A DNA stretch of 38,484 bases from Bacteriovoracaceae bacterium UBA4096. Lineage in GTDB: Bacteria > Bdellovibrionota > Bacteriovoracia > Bacteriovoracales > Bacteriovoracaceae. The translations under genes and the position numbers were made by a program. The stretch spans positions 1 through 38,484 of the forward strand of contig DFXY01000060.1 of the NCBI GenBank assembly GCA_002381945.1. Direction: 5' to 3'. Below the pieces are notes generated by a model that did not search any database, was not told the DNA's origin, and saw only the letters and a list, made by a program, of their open reading frames with translations. Shown piece after piece: positions 24,509 to 31,043 of this stretch (positions within the stretch are counted from its first letter, which is position 1; each line of letters opens with the position of its first letter).

Positions 24509-25255
24509 TTAGAGTTTTTTCTGACAGTTTTCTTTAATTGATTTTATTTCTTTCTGGGCCTCTTTATCAACTGATTGGTAAAAGTTTTCTACGTAATCTA
24601 AACAGGTTTCCCATTCTTTTAGTTTAGAAGTCGCTAAAATCGTTCTCAGCATGGCGTGATTGCGGGTCTTAGGGTCCTGATGATTTTCCAGAATATCTAA
24701 GTACCAATATCTGGCAGCTGAAAATTCTTTGGTTTTGAAATAAAAATCAGCAATATACAGATCTTTTTGACGAAGCATTTGCATCGCCTTGGCAATTCTG
24801 CTTTCAGCAGTTTTCTTATAACTGCTGTCTCCATATTTCTGAATGACCTCATGATAATACTTCAAAGACTCCAACGCCGGTTCCAGATCTCGGTCAATAG
24901 TATCAGGAATTTGTTTATAGTAAGATTCTGCAATTCTAAAAACCACATAAGGAATCTTTTCATGACGTGGATGAAAATCCCGAAACAATAGATAAGCGGC
25001 AGCTGATTCAATGTAGTTCTCCTGGGCAAACAGAATATCGGCCTGAAGAAGTTCTGCGGGAGTAGCGTAAAAAGAATAAGGGTGCTGAGTTTTAATAAGG
25101 TTTAATTTTTCAGTCGCCAGAATAAACCGGTCAGCTTCCATCAGCTCCTGAGCTTCTTTGAATAAAATTTCAGCTTCCGTTTTACCTTCTGGCTTGTCAG
25201 TTGAGCATGAGGAAATAAGAAACAGAATGGAAAGAGTGAAAACTAAAATCTTCAT
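24509..25255 (-). CDS. bamD: BamD-like outer-membrane assembly lipoprotein
   Basis: 248 residues. Lipoprotein signal peptide with lipobox LISSC (C17). The rest is TPR-like, beginning with the BamD pattern AEILFKEAQELMEADRFILA, TQHPYSFYATPAELLQADIL and HPRHEKIPYVVFRIAESYYK. BamD is the essential lipoprotein of the BAM complex that inserts outer-membrane beta-barrels. Length matches (about 245). Its ATG overlaps the permease stop (ATGA). A different YfiO-family lipoprotein is the alternative. Confidence 0.85.
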   Translation of the reverse strand: MKILVFTLSILFLISSCSTDKPEGKTEAEILFKEAQELMEADRFILATEKLNLIKTQHPYSFYATPAELLQADILFAQENYIESAAAYLLFRDFHPRHEKIPYVVFRIAESYYKQIPDTIDRDLEPALESLKYYHEVIQKYGDSSYKKTAESRIAKAMQMLRQKDLYIADFYFKTKEFSAARYWYLDILENHQDPKTRNHAMLRTILATSKLKEWETCLDYVENFYQSVDKEAQKEIKSIKENCQKKL

Positions 25256-26280
25256 AGATGAACCGATAAATCCTTATAAATTTCTTTAAACAGTAGCTTA
25301 AAAAAGGCAATAAATGGAATAATCACTATCATACCAACAATACCACCTAATTGAGAGCCAATAATGATACTCACCACCACCAGGATAGGATGGAGATTGA
25401 CTATTTTTGACACCAAGAGTGGAAAAACCAAAATCATGTCGATCAAATTCGCGAGTGCATAAATCACCAACATCGAAAGTACCGTTACATTAGGATCCTT
25501 GGATAACATTCCCACAAAAATAGCAGGAATGACACCAATCACAGGTCCAATATAAGGCAAAATATTGGTTACACCGGCAATAAACCCCAGAATAAAAGGG
25601 TAAGGAAAGCCGATAAGAAATAATCCAAGAGTGACCAACGTACCTAAAATAGTGGCCTCAATAAACTTTGCGATGATGTATTCTCCAAATTTAGTATTAA
25701 ACTGGGAAAACAGCACATAGCTTTTTTCAAAAATAGGATTAGGAACGGCTTCCAGAAAATTCCGGCTAAAACGCCGACTTTCCATAAAAAAGAAGTACAA
25801 GAACAAGGGAACTAAAAGCAACCATTCGAAAATAGTTGAAATAAAATCAGGGAAATGACTCAAGAAAATTGTTCCCTGAGATTCAAGTTTTGCCATCAAG
25901 AAGTTTACCGGATCAAGATTGAGTCTGATTCCGAACTTCTCAAAAACCATCACTTTATAGGCAAAGAATTTATCCTGAAGCATCTTTTGGATTTCTGGTA
26001 GTTGGTTGGAGAATTGACTGAAATCCGTATCCACATTGTATAAAGTAGCAAAAAGTGGAAAGCAGAGAAAAACAATTCCGGTCATCATGAGTGAGAAATA
26101 AATGAGTCGCTGCCGCCGACTGCCTGTGGTTAGTTTAATGGTAAAGGGCTTACACATCAGATAGATGATGTAAGCAAAACCAAAGGGCAGCGTGAGGCGC
26201 GGAAACATAATGGCAAAGACAATGCTTGCCGAGAAAAGGAACATGAATAAATAGAGCTTGATTTTTTGGTTTCTCGTCAT
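25252..26280 (-). CDS. AI-2E family transporter (PerM/TqsA type)
   Basis: 342 residues with about seven to eight hydrophobic segments. Family features are the central soluble stretch (about 75-150) and the C-terminal signature ILPYIGPVIGVIPAIFVGML, followed by YALANLIDMILVFPLLVSKI and GSQLGGIVGMIVIIPFIAFF. Such proteins are inner-membrane exporters; some act in AI-2 export and others in Na+/H+ exchange, so the substrate is not assignable. Coupled by 4-base overlaps to the genes on both sides. Confidence 0.88.
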   Translation of the reverse strand: MTRNQKIKLYLFMFLFSASIVFAIMFPRLTLPFGFAYIIYLMCKPFTIKLTTGSRRQRLIYFSLMMTGIVFLCFPLFATLYNVDTDFSQFSNQLPEIQKMLQDKFFAYKVMVFEKFGIRLNLDPVNFLMAKLESQGTIFLSHFPDFISTIFEWLLLVPLFLYFFFMESRRFSRNFLEAVPNPIFEKSYVLFSQFNTKFGEYIIAKFIEATILGTLVTLGLFLIGFPYPFILGFIAGVTNILPYIGPVIGVIPAIFVGMLSKDPNVTVLSMLVIYALANLIDMILVFPLLVSKIVNLHPILVVVSIIIGSQLGGIVGMIVIIPFIAFFKLLFKEIYKDLSVHL

Positions 26281-26885
26281 ACGCGTTGTTCAAGTTCTTT
26301 GACTTTTTTCTTCAGACCTACAATTTCTCTGGTGAGCTGGCCCATACGGTTTGCCATGATAAGAGCTGTCTCTCTCAGAAACTTGGCACCTAAAACCGGA
26401 TGAGTCTCCAGCATCAAATCCAAGTCAGGTTTAAATAAACCTAGAAGAATAGTGTTTTCCGCTGCCACTATCGTTGCACTTCTGCGGTTAAATTCTTCCA
26501 GGAGTCCCATCTCTCCGAAGTACTGTCTCTTCTCAAGACGAATGATAAAATCACCCTGCTCTTCTGGTTGGTTATTATAATTAGCGTAAATATTGACGGC
26601 ACCGTTGAAGATAAAATAAAAGCCGTAACCTGAATCACCTTGCTTGAAGATGGTTTCGTTGGTCATGAATTCCCTACGATGAAGATACTTTGTAAAAAGC
26701 CGGACTTCATTATCTGAAAATGAATTCAAGAAAGTAATTTTTTTAAAAAACTCATGATAACTCTCTTTGGCCATGAAAGAGAGAGGACTTGCATCCCATA
26801 AATATTTAAGAATAGGTATATCCAGCCTGTCTCCTGTGGACTCACCTCTTCCCAGTTTATCCATCATTTCTTTTTCGTAACTCAT
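26277..26885 (-). CDS. Cyclic nucleotide-binding domain protein without HTH
   Basis: 202 residues. The cNMP domain (about 50-165) includes the phosphate-binding cassette YFGEMGLLEEFNRRSATIVA with the conserved Glu and Arg, so ligand binding is plausible. A C-terminal coiled coil (IVGLKKKVKELEQRV) replaces the DNA-binding helix-turn-helix of Crp, so it is not a classical transcription factor. It is tied by 4-base overlaps to an SH3/TPR membrane protein and the PerM-type permease, which suggests it gates or tethers an envelope function. Confidence 0.82.
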   Translation of the reverse strand: MSYEKEMMDKLGRGESTGDRLDIPILKYLWDASPLSFMAKESYHEFFKKITFLNSFSDNEVRLFTKYLHRREFMTNETIFKQGDSGYGFYFIFNGAVNIYANYNNQPEEQGDFIIRLEKRQYFGEMGLLEEFNRRSATIVAAENTILLGLFKPDLDLMLETHPVLGAKFLRETALIMANRMGQLTREIVGLKKKVKELEQRV

Positions 26886-27538
26886 TTAAGCTCCTTCAGA
26901 CCGGAATCTTTAATCCACCCTTTAAAGCGAGATGGATAAATGACATCAAGCCACTCACCTTTTTTAACCGTAATCAACAAAACCCCTGCAGGCACTTCTT
27001 CCCGGGCAGGAAATATTTGAGACGGGCCCTCAAATAACGGTTGAGCAATCATAACCATTTTTTTATCCCATGAATGAACCCACACATTAATTCCTGATAT
27101 GATGAGAAACAAAGTGACAATTATGCCAAAAGCTTTAAAACTTTTTTTCTTCCAAAGACTAAAGAGAGCGAAGACTACCAACAATAAACCAATCGTGGCA
27201 AAAATTCCCTCGGAAGCGGCCAGACTCCCTTTGATTAAATAATCAGTCCACACTAGGGGCTTCTCATATTTATCAATTTCAAGTTTAGTTTCCACCAGAT
27301 TGCGATTGGTGATGACTTCCTTGGTTCTTAGTCCTTCCTGATCCGCCATCAAAAGATGGTAGCGGGATAGTGGAAAGTTACCTAGTTTGCCGTAGATGGT
27401 TCCCACATTATAGTGCCACAGTCCCGGTGAGATTTTTGATTGATGAGTTTCAAGAATCTGCAAGGCGCCCCGATAGTCCTTCTGAGCAAAAGCGGCTTCA
27501 ACAGTTTTCAACATGTCTTCGATAGTAGTATCCTCCAA
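26882..27538 (-). CDS. TPR + membrane + SH3-like protein (BatE-like)
   Basis: 218 residues. TPR-like helices (about 5-85, WHYNVGTIYGKLGNFPLSRYH) are followed by two membrane spans (about 110-128 and 136-155) and a C-terminal SH3b-like domain (about 165-215: VPAGVLLITVKKGEWLDVIY). The layout recalls BatE-type proteins. The start is unclear: the frame opens at TTG 27538, five bases after the predicted transcription start, while GGAGG lies inside it and an ATG at codon 9 is 17 bases further on. First gene of the bamD operon. Confidence 0.7.
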   Translation of the reverse strand: MEDTTIEDMLKTVEAAFAQKDYRGALQILETHQSKISPGLWHYNVGTIYGKLGNFPLSRYHLLMADQEGLRTKEVITNRNLVETKLEIDKYEKPLVWTDYLIKGSLAASEGIFATIGLLLVVFALFSLWKKKSFKAFGIIVTLFLIISGINVWVHSWDKKMVMIAQPLFEGPSQIFPAREEVPAGVLLITVKKGEWLDVIYPSRFKGWIKDSGLKELK

Positions 27539-27549
27539 AAGGTCAGGGT

Positions 27550-27579
27550 ATTATCCCTTACCGCTGTTGCAGAAATCAA
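27550..27579 (-). promoter_or_regulatory. Promoter of the minus-strand bamD operon
   Basis: TTGATT (27574-27579), 18 bases, GATAAT (27550-27555) on the minus strand, in the 62-base divergent gap. The predicted start near 27543 leaves almost no leader before the TTG at 27538. Moderate match. Confidence 0.45.
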
Positions 27580-27600
27580 GAAATACAGACGAAGGATCTC

Positions 27601-28278
27601 ATGACACTCAGGACAATTGAGAGCGAATTTTCTGAAGAACTTTTAAAACAAGTAAAAGATGAATTTCCACTCGATCTAACTCTGGATGGTCCGATCATGT
27701 CCAAAATGCACCCGAAACTCATTTGGGCGCGACTGCAGTTTGAGCATAACCCACAGCAAGACATTCCAGAGGCTCCCATTCCACAGTGGAATGCGGACTA
27801 TTTTCCCAATTTAAAGGCCGCGGAAGCCGCCTATCCTAAAATTGGTTTAGTCTTTGAAGGGAGACCCTGGTCTTTTTTCAAGTTTCTGCATGGCCAATAC
27901 CATGAGGCCATCATTGATTTCCCCCCTCTAGGAACGATTGTTCTTTCTAAAAAAGAACTGCCTTCCGCTAATACTCACAAACTTCAAAAAATTCTGCTTC
28001 CTCTTTGGATGAACTACGCACTGAGTCCTGAGCTTTGGGGCCCTCAAGGCAAATGGACTCGCTTTCACGCCCGGCTTCATCAAATTTTTAAAGAACATAA
28101 TTTGTTGAATGGAGAGGATAGTCTGGGGTATTACCCTTTGAACGAGAAGGCGAGTTTGCTTGAAAGTCTTGGATTTAAGGGGACAAACCTCGAAAAATCC
28201 TATGTTCTCGTGTTACCATGGACCTTCTCTCTTGCCGCTCTGGAAAAGCTTGAAGAAATCATCCGTCAGGAGTTCTAA
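27601..28278 (+). CDS. Unknown protein coupled to astA-like gene (225 aa)
   Basis: 225 residues, soluble, with no signal peptide and many aromatic residues in the middle (GRPWSFFKFLHGQYHEAIID and a WMNYALSPELWGPQGKW stretch). AAGGATCTC precedes the ATG. The stop TAA is followed immediately by the ATG of the arginine N-succinyltransferase-like gene, so the two are translationally linked and likely act in the same process. I recognise no domain and assign no activity. Confidence 0.8.
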   Translation: MTLRTIESEFSEELLKQVKDEFPLDLTLDGPIMSKMHPKLIWARLQFEHNPQQDIPEAPIPQWNADYFPNLKAAEAAYPKIGLVFEGRPWSFFKFLHGQYHEAIIDFPPLGTIVLSKKELPSANTHKLQKILLPLWMNYALSPELWGPQGKWTRFHARLHQIFKEHNLLNGEDSLGYYPLNEKASLLESLGFKGTNLEKSYVLVLPWTFSLAALEKLEEIIRQEF

Positions 28279-29307
28279 ATGTTCATTTTGCGATCAGTTC
28301 AACCAGATGACTTAAGTGATTTATTTAAACTAAGTAACATCATGACCTTCATCAATTTGCCTCCGGATGAAGAACTCATTAGTTCAAAAATCGACAGTTC
28401 CATGAAGAGTTTTAAGAACCCAAGTTCTGATCTCTCAAAAAATTATTATATTTTTGTCTTAGAAGATTTTGAAACAAATGAAATCCTGGGTGTTTCGATG
28501 ATCCATGCCCAACATGGAACAGAGAACGAGCCTCATTTCTATTTAACCGTGGGCCAGGAAGCGAAGTTTTCACAAACCATTAATACCGGTTTTGTTCATG
28601 GCACCCTGAAACTTGGTTTAGATACTAACGGGCCTACTGAGATTGGCGGATTGATATTAAATCCGGACTTTCGCGGTCATAAAGAGAAACTGGGCAAACA
28701 ACTTTCTTTCGCCCGCTTCTTATATATGGCCACAAGTCCGGAAAGATTTAAAAGCATGATTCATTCCGAACTCATGCCTCCACTTGATCGTTTTGGAAAT
28801 TCTCCTTTATGGGAAGCTGTTGGCAGAAGATTTTTTAACATGAATTATCACGAAGCCGATGTTCTGAGCCGAAGTAATAAAGAATTTATTCTCAGCCTTT
28901 TTCCGTCTGAAAACATTTATCAGACCCTCCTTCCTATGGACGCAAGGGAGTCAATTGGGAAAGTGGGTAAGGAAACGGAGCCAGTTAAAAAAATGTTAGA
29001 AAGCATCGGCTTTAAATACACTTATGAAGTCGATCCTTTTGACGGAGGTCCTCATTACCGTTGCCCACTTAAGGATATAAAACCGATTAAAGAAAGAATT
29101 ACGGGACTCCTGATTACTAATAAGAGTTTTGATAAAGAGAAGGCCCGTGAAGTGCTACTATCAGTCGAAGTTCCAGGGCATGATTTTTTTGCTTTCCGTA
29201 CACAGATCCAAGTACACGGTGATGGTCAGCTCTCGCTTGATCCGCAAATTACCAAGAAATTGGATATTAAATTACCACAGAAAGTGACAGCGATTCCTTT
29301 TCATTAG
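28279..29307 (+). CDS. astA: Arginine N-succinyltransferase-like protein
   Basis: 342 residues, the AstA length. Family features include the N-terminal LRSVQPDDLSDLFKLS, an acyl-CoA fold, EIGGLILNPDFRGHKEKLGK, SELMPPLDRFGNSPLWEAVG with the following RRFFNMNYHEAD, and the late LLPMDARESIGKVGKETEP. AstA transfers succinate from succinyl-CoA to arginine in the AST catabolic pathway. No other ast genes are adjacent, so either the rest is elsewhere or the substrate differs. It is coupled to the 225-residue protein upstream. Confidence 0.88.
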   Translation: MFILRSVQPDDLSDLFKLSNIMTFINLPPDEELISSKIDSSMKSFKNPSSDLSKNYYIFVLEDFETNEILGVSMIHAQHGTENEPHFYLTVGQEAKFSQTINTGFVHGTLKLGLDTNGPTEIGGLILNPDFRGHKEKLGKQLSFARFLYMATSPERFKSMIHSELMPPLDRFGNSPLWEAVGRRFFNMNYHEADVLSRSNKEFILSLFPSENIYQTLLPMDARESIGKVGKETEPVKKMLESIGFKYTYEVDPFDGGPHYRCPLKDIKPIKERITGLLITNKSFDKEKAREVLLSVEVPGHDFFAFRTQIQVHGDGQLSLDPQITKKLDIKLPQKVTAIPFH

Positions 29308-29792
29308 GCTTGTTTCTTATTGATCAGAACACCTTTAGTGGAAGCAAAACGGATTTTATCTTTGCCATCGACTGAACTGGGAGTTTTTACCATATACATC
29401 TCAGTTGATTTTTTATAACCCTTAAACGCATCCAGTTTAAGAATATTTCCTTCCGCCTGTTTGGCCATCTCCCGTTGCCATAAAACCACATCCGAGGCCA
29501 TGAGATCGCCGGAATCTTCTTCATGATTAGCAGCGCTCGGTTTATGTTCTTCACGTAAAGAGGGCATCTGGCCGATGTTCTTTTTGGGAAATTCTAAAAC
29601 CCGGGCCTCAGTTTCCGGTTGAACCTTTTTAGGTTTTGGGCGCTTTTCTTCCGCGTCATCCCAGGCGATGAGTTCTTCCCCTGCGGCCTTTTTGAGGGGG
29701 ACCTGCTTTTCATGCAGGACTTCTGAAAGTTTTAGCATCTCTTCTAGCCCTAAAATTTTCAGGGCCTGAAGGACGAAGGAGGATTTTGCCAA
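29304..29792 (-). CDS. Charged protein of unknown function (162 aa)
   Basis: 162 residues, TTG start at 29792 with AAGGA about ten bases upstream. An N-terminal helix (SFVLQALKILGLEEMLKLSE) is followed by a long Lys/Glu/Pro-rich, probably disordered centre (about 35-100) and a short basic C-terminus. No membrane segment. It converges on astA with a 4-base overlap and is transcribed alone. I do not recognise it. The composition would suit a regulatory or scaffold protein, but that is only a guess. Confidence 0.6.
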   Translation of the reverse strand: MAKSSFVLQALKILGLEEMLKLSEVLHEKQVPLKKAAGEELIAWDDAEEKRPKPKKVQPETEARVLEFPKKNIGQMPSLREEHKPSAANHEEDSGDLMASDVVLWQREMAKQAEGNILKLDAFKGYKKSTEMYMVKTPSSVDGKDKIRFASTKGVLINKKQA

Positions 29793-29886
29793 AATGGAGG
29801 GTCCTTTTTGACTGTATCGGTCAAATACTCCAAAAACTTGAGCAAAATAATTCAGTAAATTTCCTATGCTTTACTGCCAAAAAAAC

Positions 29887-29915
29887 TAGACATTAGTTCA
29901 GTTGGAGATTATAAA
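29887..29915 (+). promoter_or_regulatory. Promoter of tRNA-Asn
   Basis: TAGACA (29887-29892), 17 bases, TATAAA (29910-29915). The predicted start is near 29922, about 17 bases before the tRNA. It resembles the tRNA-tuf promoter in the -10 (TATAAA) and spacing. The gap 29793-29938 also holds a TTTGAC/GTCAAA inverted repeat at 29807-29825. Confidence 0.55.
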
Positions 29916-29938
29916 TTACTGATCTTTTGACTATGAGT

Positions 29939-30015
29939 TGGGAAGTGGCGCAGTTGGTTAGCGCAGCAGACTGTTAATCTGTTGGTCGAGAGTTCGAGTC
30001 TCTCCTTCCCAGCCA
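29939..30015 (+). tRNA. tRNA-Asn (anticodon GTT)
   Basis: 77 bases: acceptor TGGGAAG pairs with CTTCCCA, D arm GCGC/GCGC, anticodon loop CTGTTAA (GTT), T arm GAGAG/CTCTC with TTCGAGT and an encoded CCA. The U1-A72 pair is as in E. coli tRNA-Asn. A TTTTTT run follows three bases after CCA. It borders the toxin-antitoxin-like module. Confidence 0.95.
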
Positions 30016-30057
30016 TCTTTTTTATCCAAGAACTCCAAAACATTTTTGTGATTTTTC

Positions 30058-30083
30058 CCGTGGTTGACTTGAAGCACCCACGG
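30058..30083 (-). terminator. Possible hairpin terminator of the TA-like operon
   Basis: CCGTGG and CCACGG form a 6-bp inverted repeat separated by 14 bases, immediately after the antitoxin-like stop codon (30084-30086). On the minus strand it is followed by GAAAAATC rather than a T-run, so it is a weak terminator candidate at most. Confidence 0.3.
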
Positions 30084-30443
30084 TTAGGCAGTCATTCTAC
30101 GAATTTTTACCCCAGCACTTTCAAGTACTGCTCCAACGCCATGTTGAGTATCTAACATCGAATAAATCTTAATAAGACGATCAATCGTAAAACGATCCAG
30201 ATGATGGTTTTTAATACGGCTAATATCACTCGCATTTACATCTGTGAGCCTTTGAACATCTGATAGGCTTAATCCTTTTTTATCAATAAACTGAGCGATA
30301 TAAGAGCAAAGCTCAAACTTAAGTAATTGGTCTGCTGAAGGATTTTTGCCAAGCACACCCAAAACAAAGTCTTCATCAATTTCATCAATGACAAATTCCT
30401 GGTCACTGAAATAATCTTCTGAAATCAAATTTTTCTTAGACAT
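30084..30443 (-). CDS. XRE/HTH antitoxin-like regulator
   Basis: 119 residues. A C-terminal two-thirds Cro/C1-type helix-turn-helix (about 43-98: LSDVQRLTDVNASDISRIKN) with the DRFTIDRLIKIYSML segment typical of short XRE antitoxins of the HigA/HTH_37 kind. An acidic N-terminal arm (EFVIDEIDEDF) could bind and neutralise a partner. GAGAGG precedes the ATG. The gene lies 13 bases after the putative toxin, the toxin-first order of higBA modules. It probably autoregulates by the palindrome at 30815-30832. Confidence 0.75.
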   Translation of the reverse strand: MSKKNLISEDYFSDQEFVIDEIDEDFVLGVLGKNPSADQLLKFELCSYIAQFIDKKGLSLSDVQRLTDVNASDISRIKNHHLDRFTIDRLIKIYSMLDTQHGVGAVLESAGVKIRRMTA

Positions 30444-30456
30444 AAAAGCCTCTCTT

Positions 30457-30801
30457 CTAGTGGATCGTAACCACTACAGTTGCTTCGTTTTTCATAATAT
30501 CCACAACCATTTTAAATTTTTTATCATTTTCATATACATAAAAAATAAATCGTTTCTCAACGGACCTGAGGGTTGATCTCTGAGAAAAAGGTATTTGAAT
30601 CAGAGTCGCTAACTGCTCAAAAAATGCAACCACATCATCTTCAGTAAGATTCTGTCGTGCAGGCCCTTCTTTATAATCACGCTTAATGCTATCCCAACCA
30701 TGATTGATGTGTTTCAAGTCAAAATAAATTTCAGTAACAACGAGGCCATCAATCACAACTTTTTTTCTCAGTTGTCTTAGTATTGTATTCTCTTTCTTCA
30801 C
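30457..30801 (-). CDS. Putative toxin of a type II TA-like module, unrecognised family
   Basis: About 114 residues from GTG at 30801, which has GAGGG upstream. The open frame reaches TTG at 30846, but that TTG is the promoter's -35 box, so the longer form cannot be translated from this promoter. A GTG at 30813 is a leaderless alternative. A basic N-terminus leads to YFDLKHINHGWDSIKRD, a helix (LTEDDVVAFFEQLATL) and three likely beta-strands at the end (RFIFYVYEN, KMVVDIMK, ATVVVTIH). That helix-then-sheet plan recalls small RelE/BECR ribonuclease toxins. The classical HigB/Gp49 motifs are missing. Toxin role is inferred from pairing. Confidence 0.6.
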   Translation of the reverse strand: MKKENTILRQLRKKVVIDGLVVTEIYFDLKHINHGWDSIKRDYKEGPARQNLTEDDVVAFFEQLATLIQIPFSQRSTLRSVEKRFIFYVYENDKKFKMVVDIMKNEATVVVTIH

Positions 30802-30814
30802 TACAACCCTCACT

Positions 30815-30832
30815 AATAGTATACCCACTATT
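30815..30832. promoter_or_regulatory. Palindromic operator of the TA-like operon
   Basis: AATAGT and ACTATT form a 6-bp inverted repeat with a 6-base centre that covers the -10 element of the module's promoter. This is the usual place for binding by an autoregulating XRE antitoxin dimer. Binding is inferred. Confidence 0.6.
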
Positions 30833-30846
30833 GGCAAATTTGTCAA
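30818..30846 (-). promoter_or_regulatory. Near-consensus sigma70 promoter of the TA-like operon
   Basis: TTGACA (30841-30846), exactly 17 bases, TATACT (30818-30823) on the minus strand. This is the best sigma70 match in the window. The predicted start is near 30811, so the leader before the GTG at 30801 is only about ten bases and consists mainly of the GAGGG ribosome binding site. Confidence 0.85.
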
Positions 30847-30914
30847 AACACGCCCTTGTCCTTATCTTTTAAGGTTCTTTACGAGGAGGCACCATAGGAG
30901 AATGGAAAGAGGGG

Positions 30915-30936
30915 TTAATAAAAAAATTTTTATTAA
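30915..30936. repeat. AT-only perfect palindrome
   Basis: TTAATAAAAA and TTTTTATTAA form a 10-bp inverted repeat with a two-base centre, in the 242-base AT-rich stretch between the TA-like promoter and the HExxH gene. It could be a hairpin, a protein-binding site or a chance product of AT richness. A possible promoter (TTTCAG 30961, TATAAA 30985, 18-base spacing) follows. Nothing else clear is in this stretch. Confidence 0.4.
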
Positions 30937-31043
30937 AAATGAATTTAAAACTATTCAAAGTTTCAGTAGTAAACTGAGTGTGATTATAAAAAAAACAGCA
31001 AAGAATTATAGGGATTTTAAAATCGACCAAGGACCAGTAATAT

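Noticed and set aside
29939..30083. tRNA-Asn as an integration site for a genomic island carrying the TA-like module
   Set aside because: No direct repeat of the tRNA 3' end and no integrase are visible downstream; the following operons are core genes.
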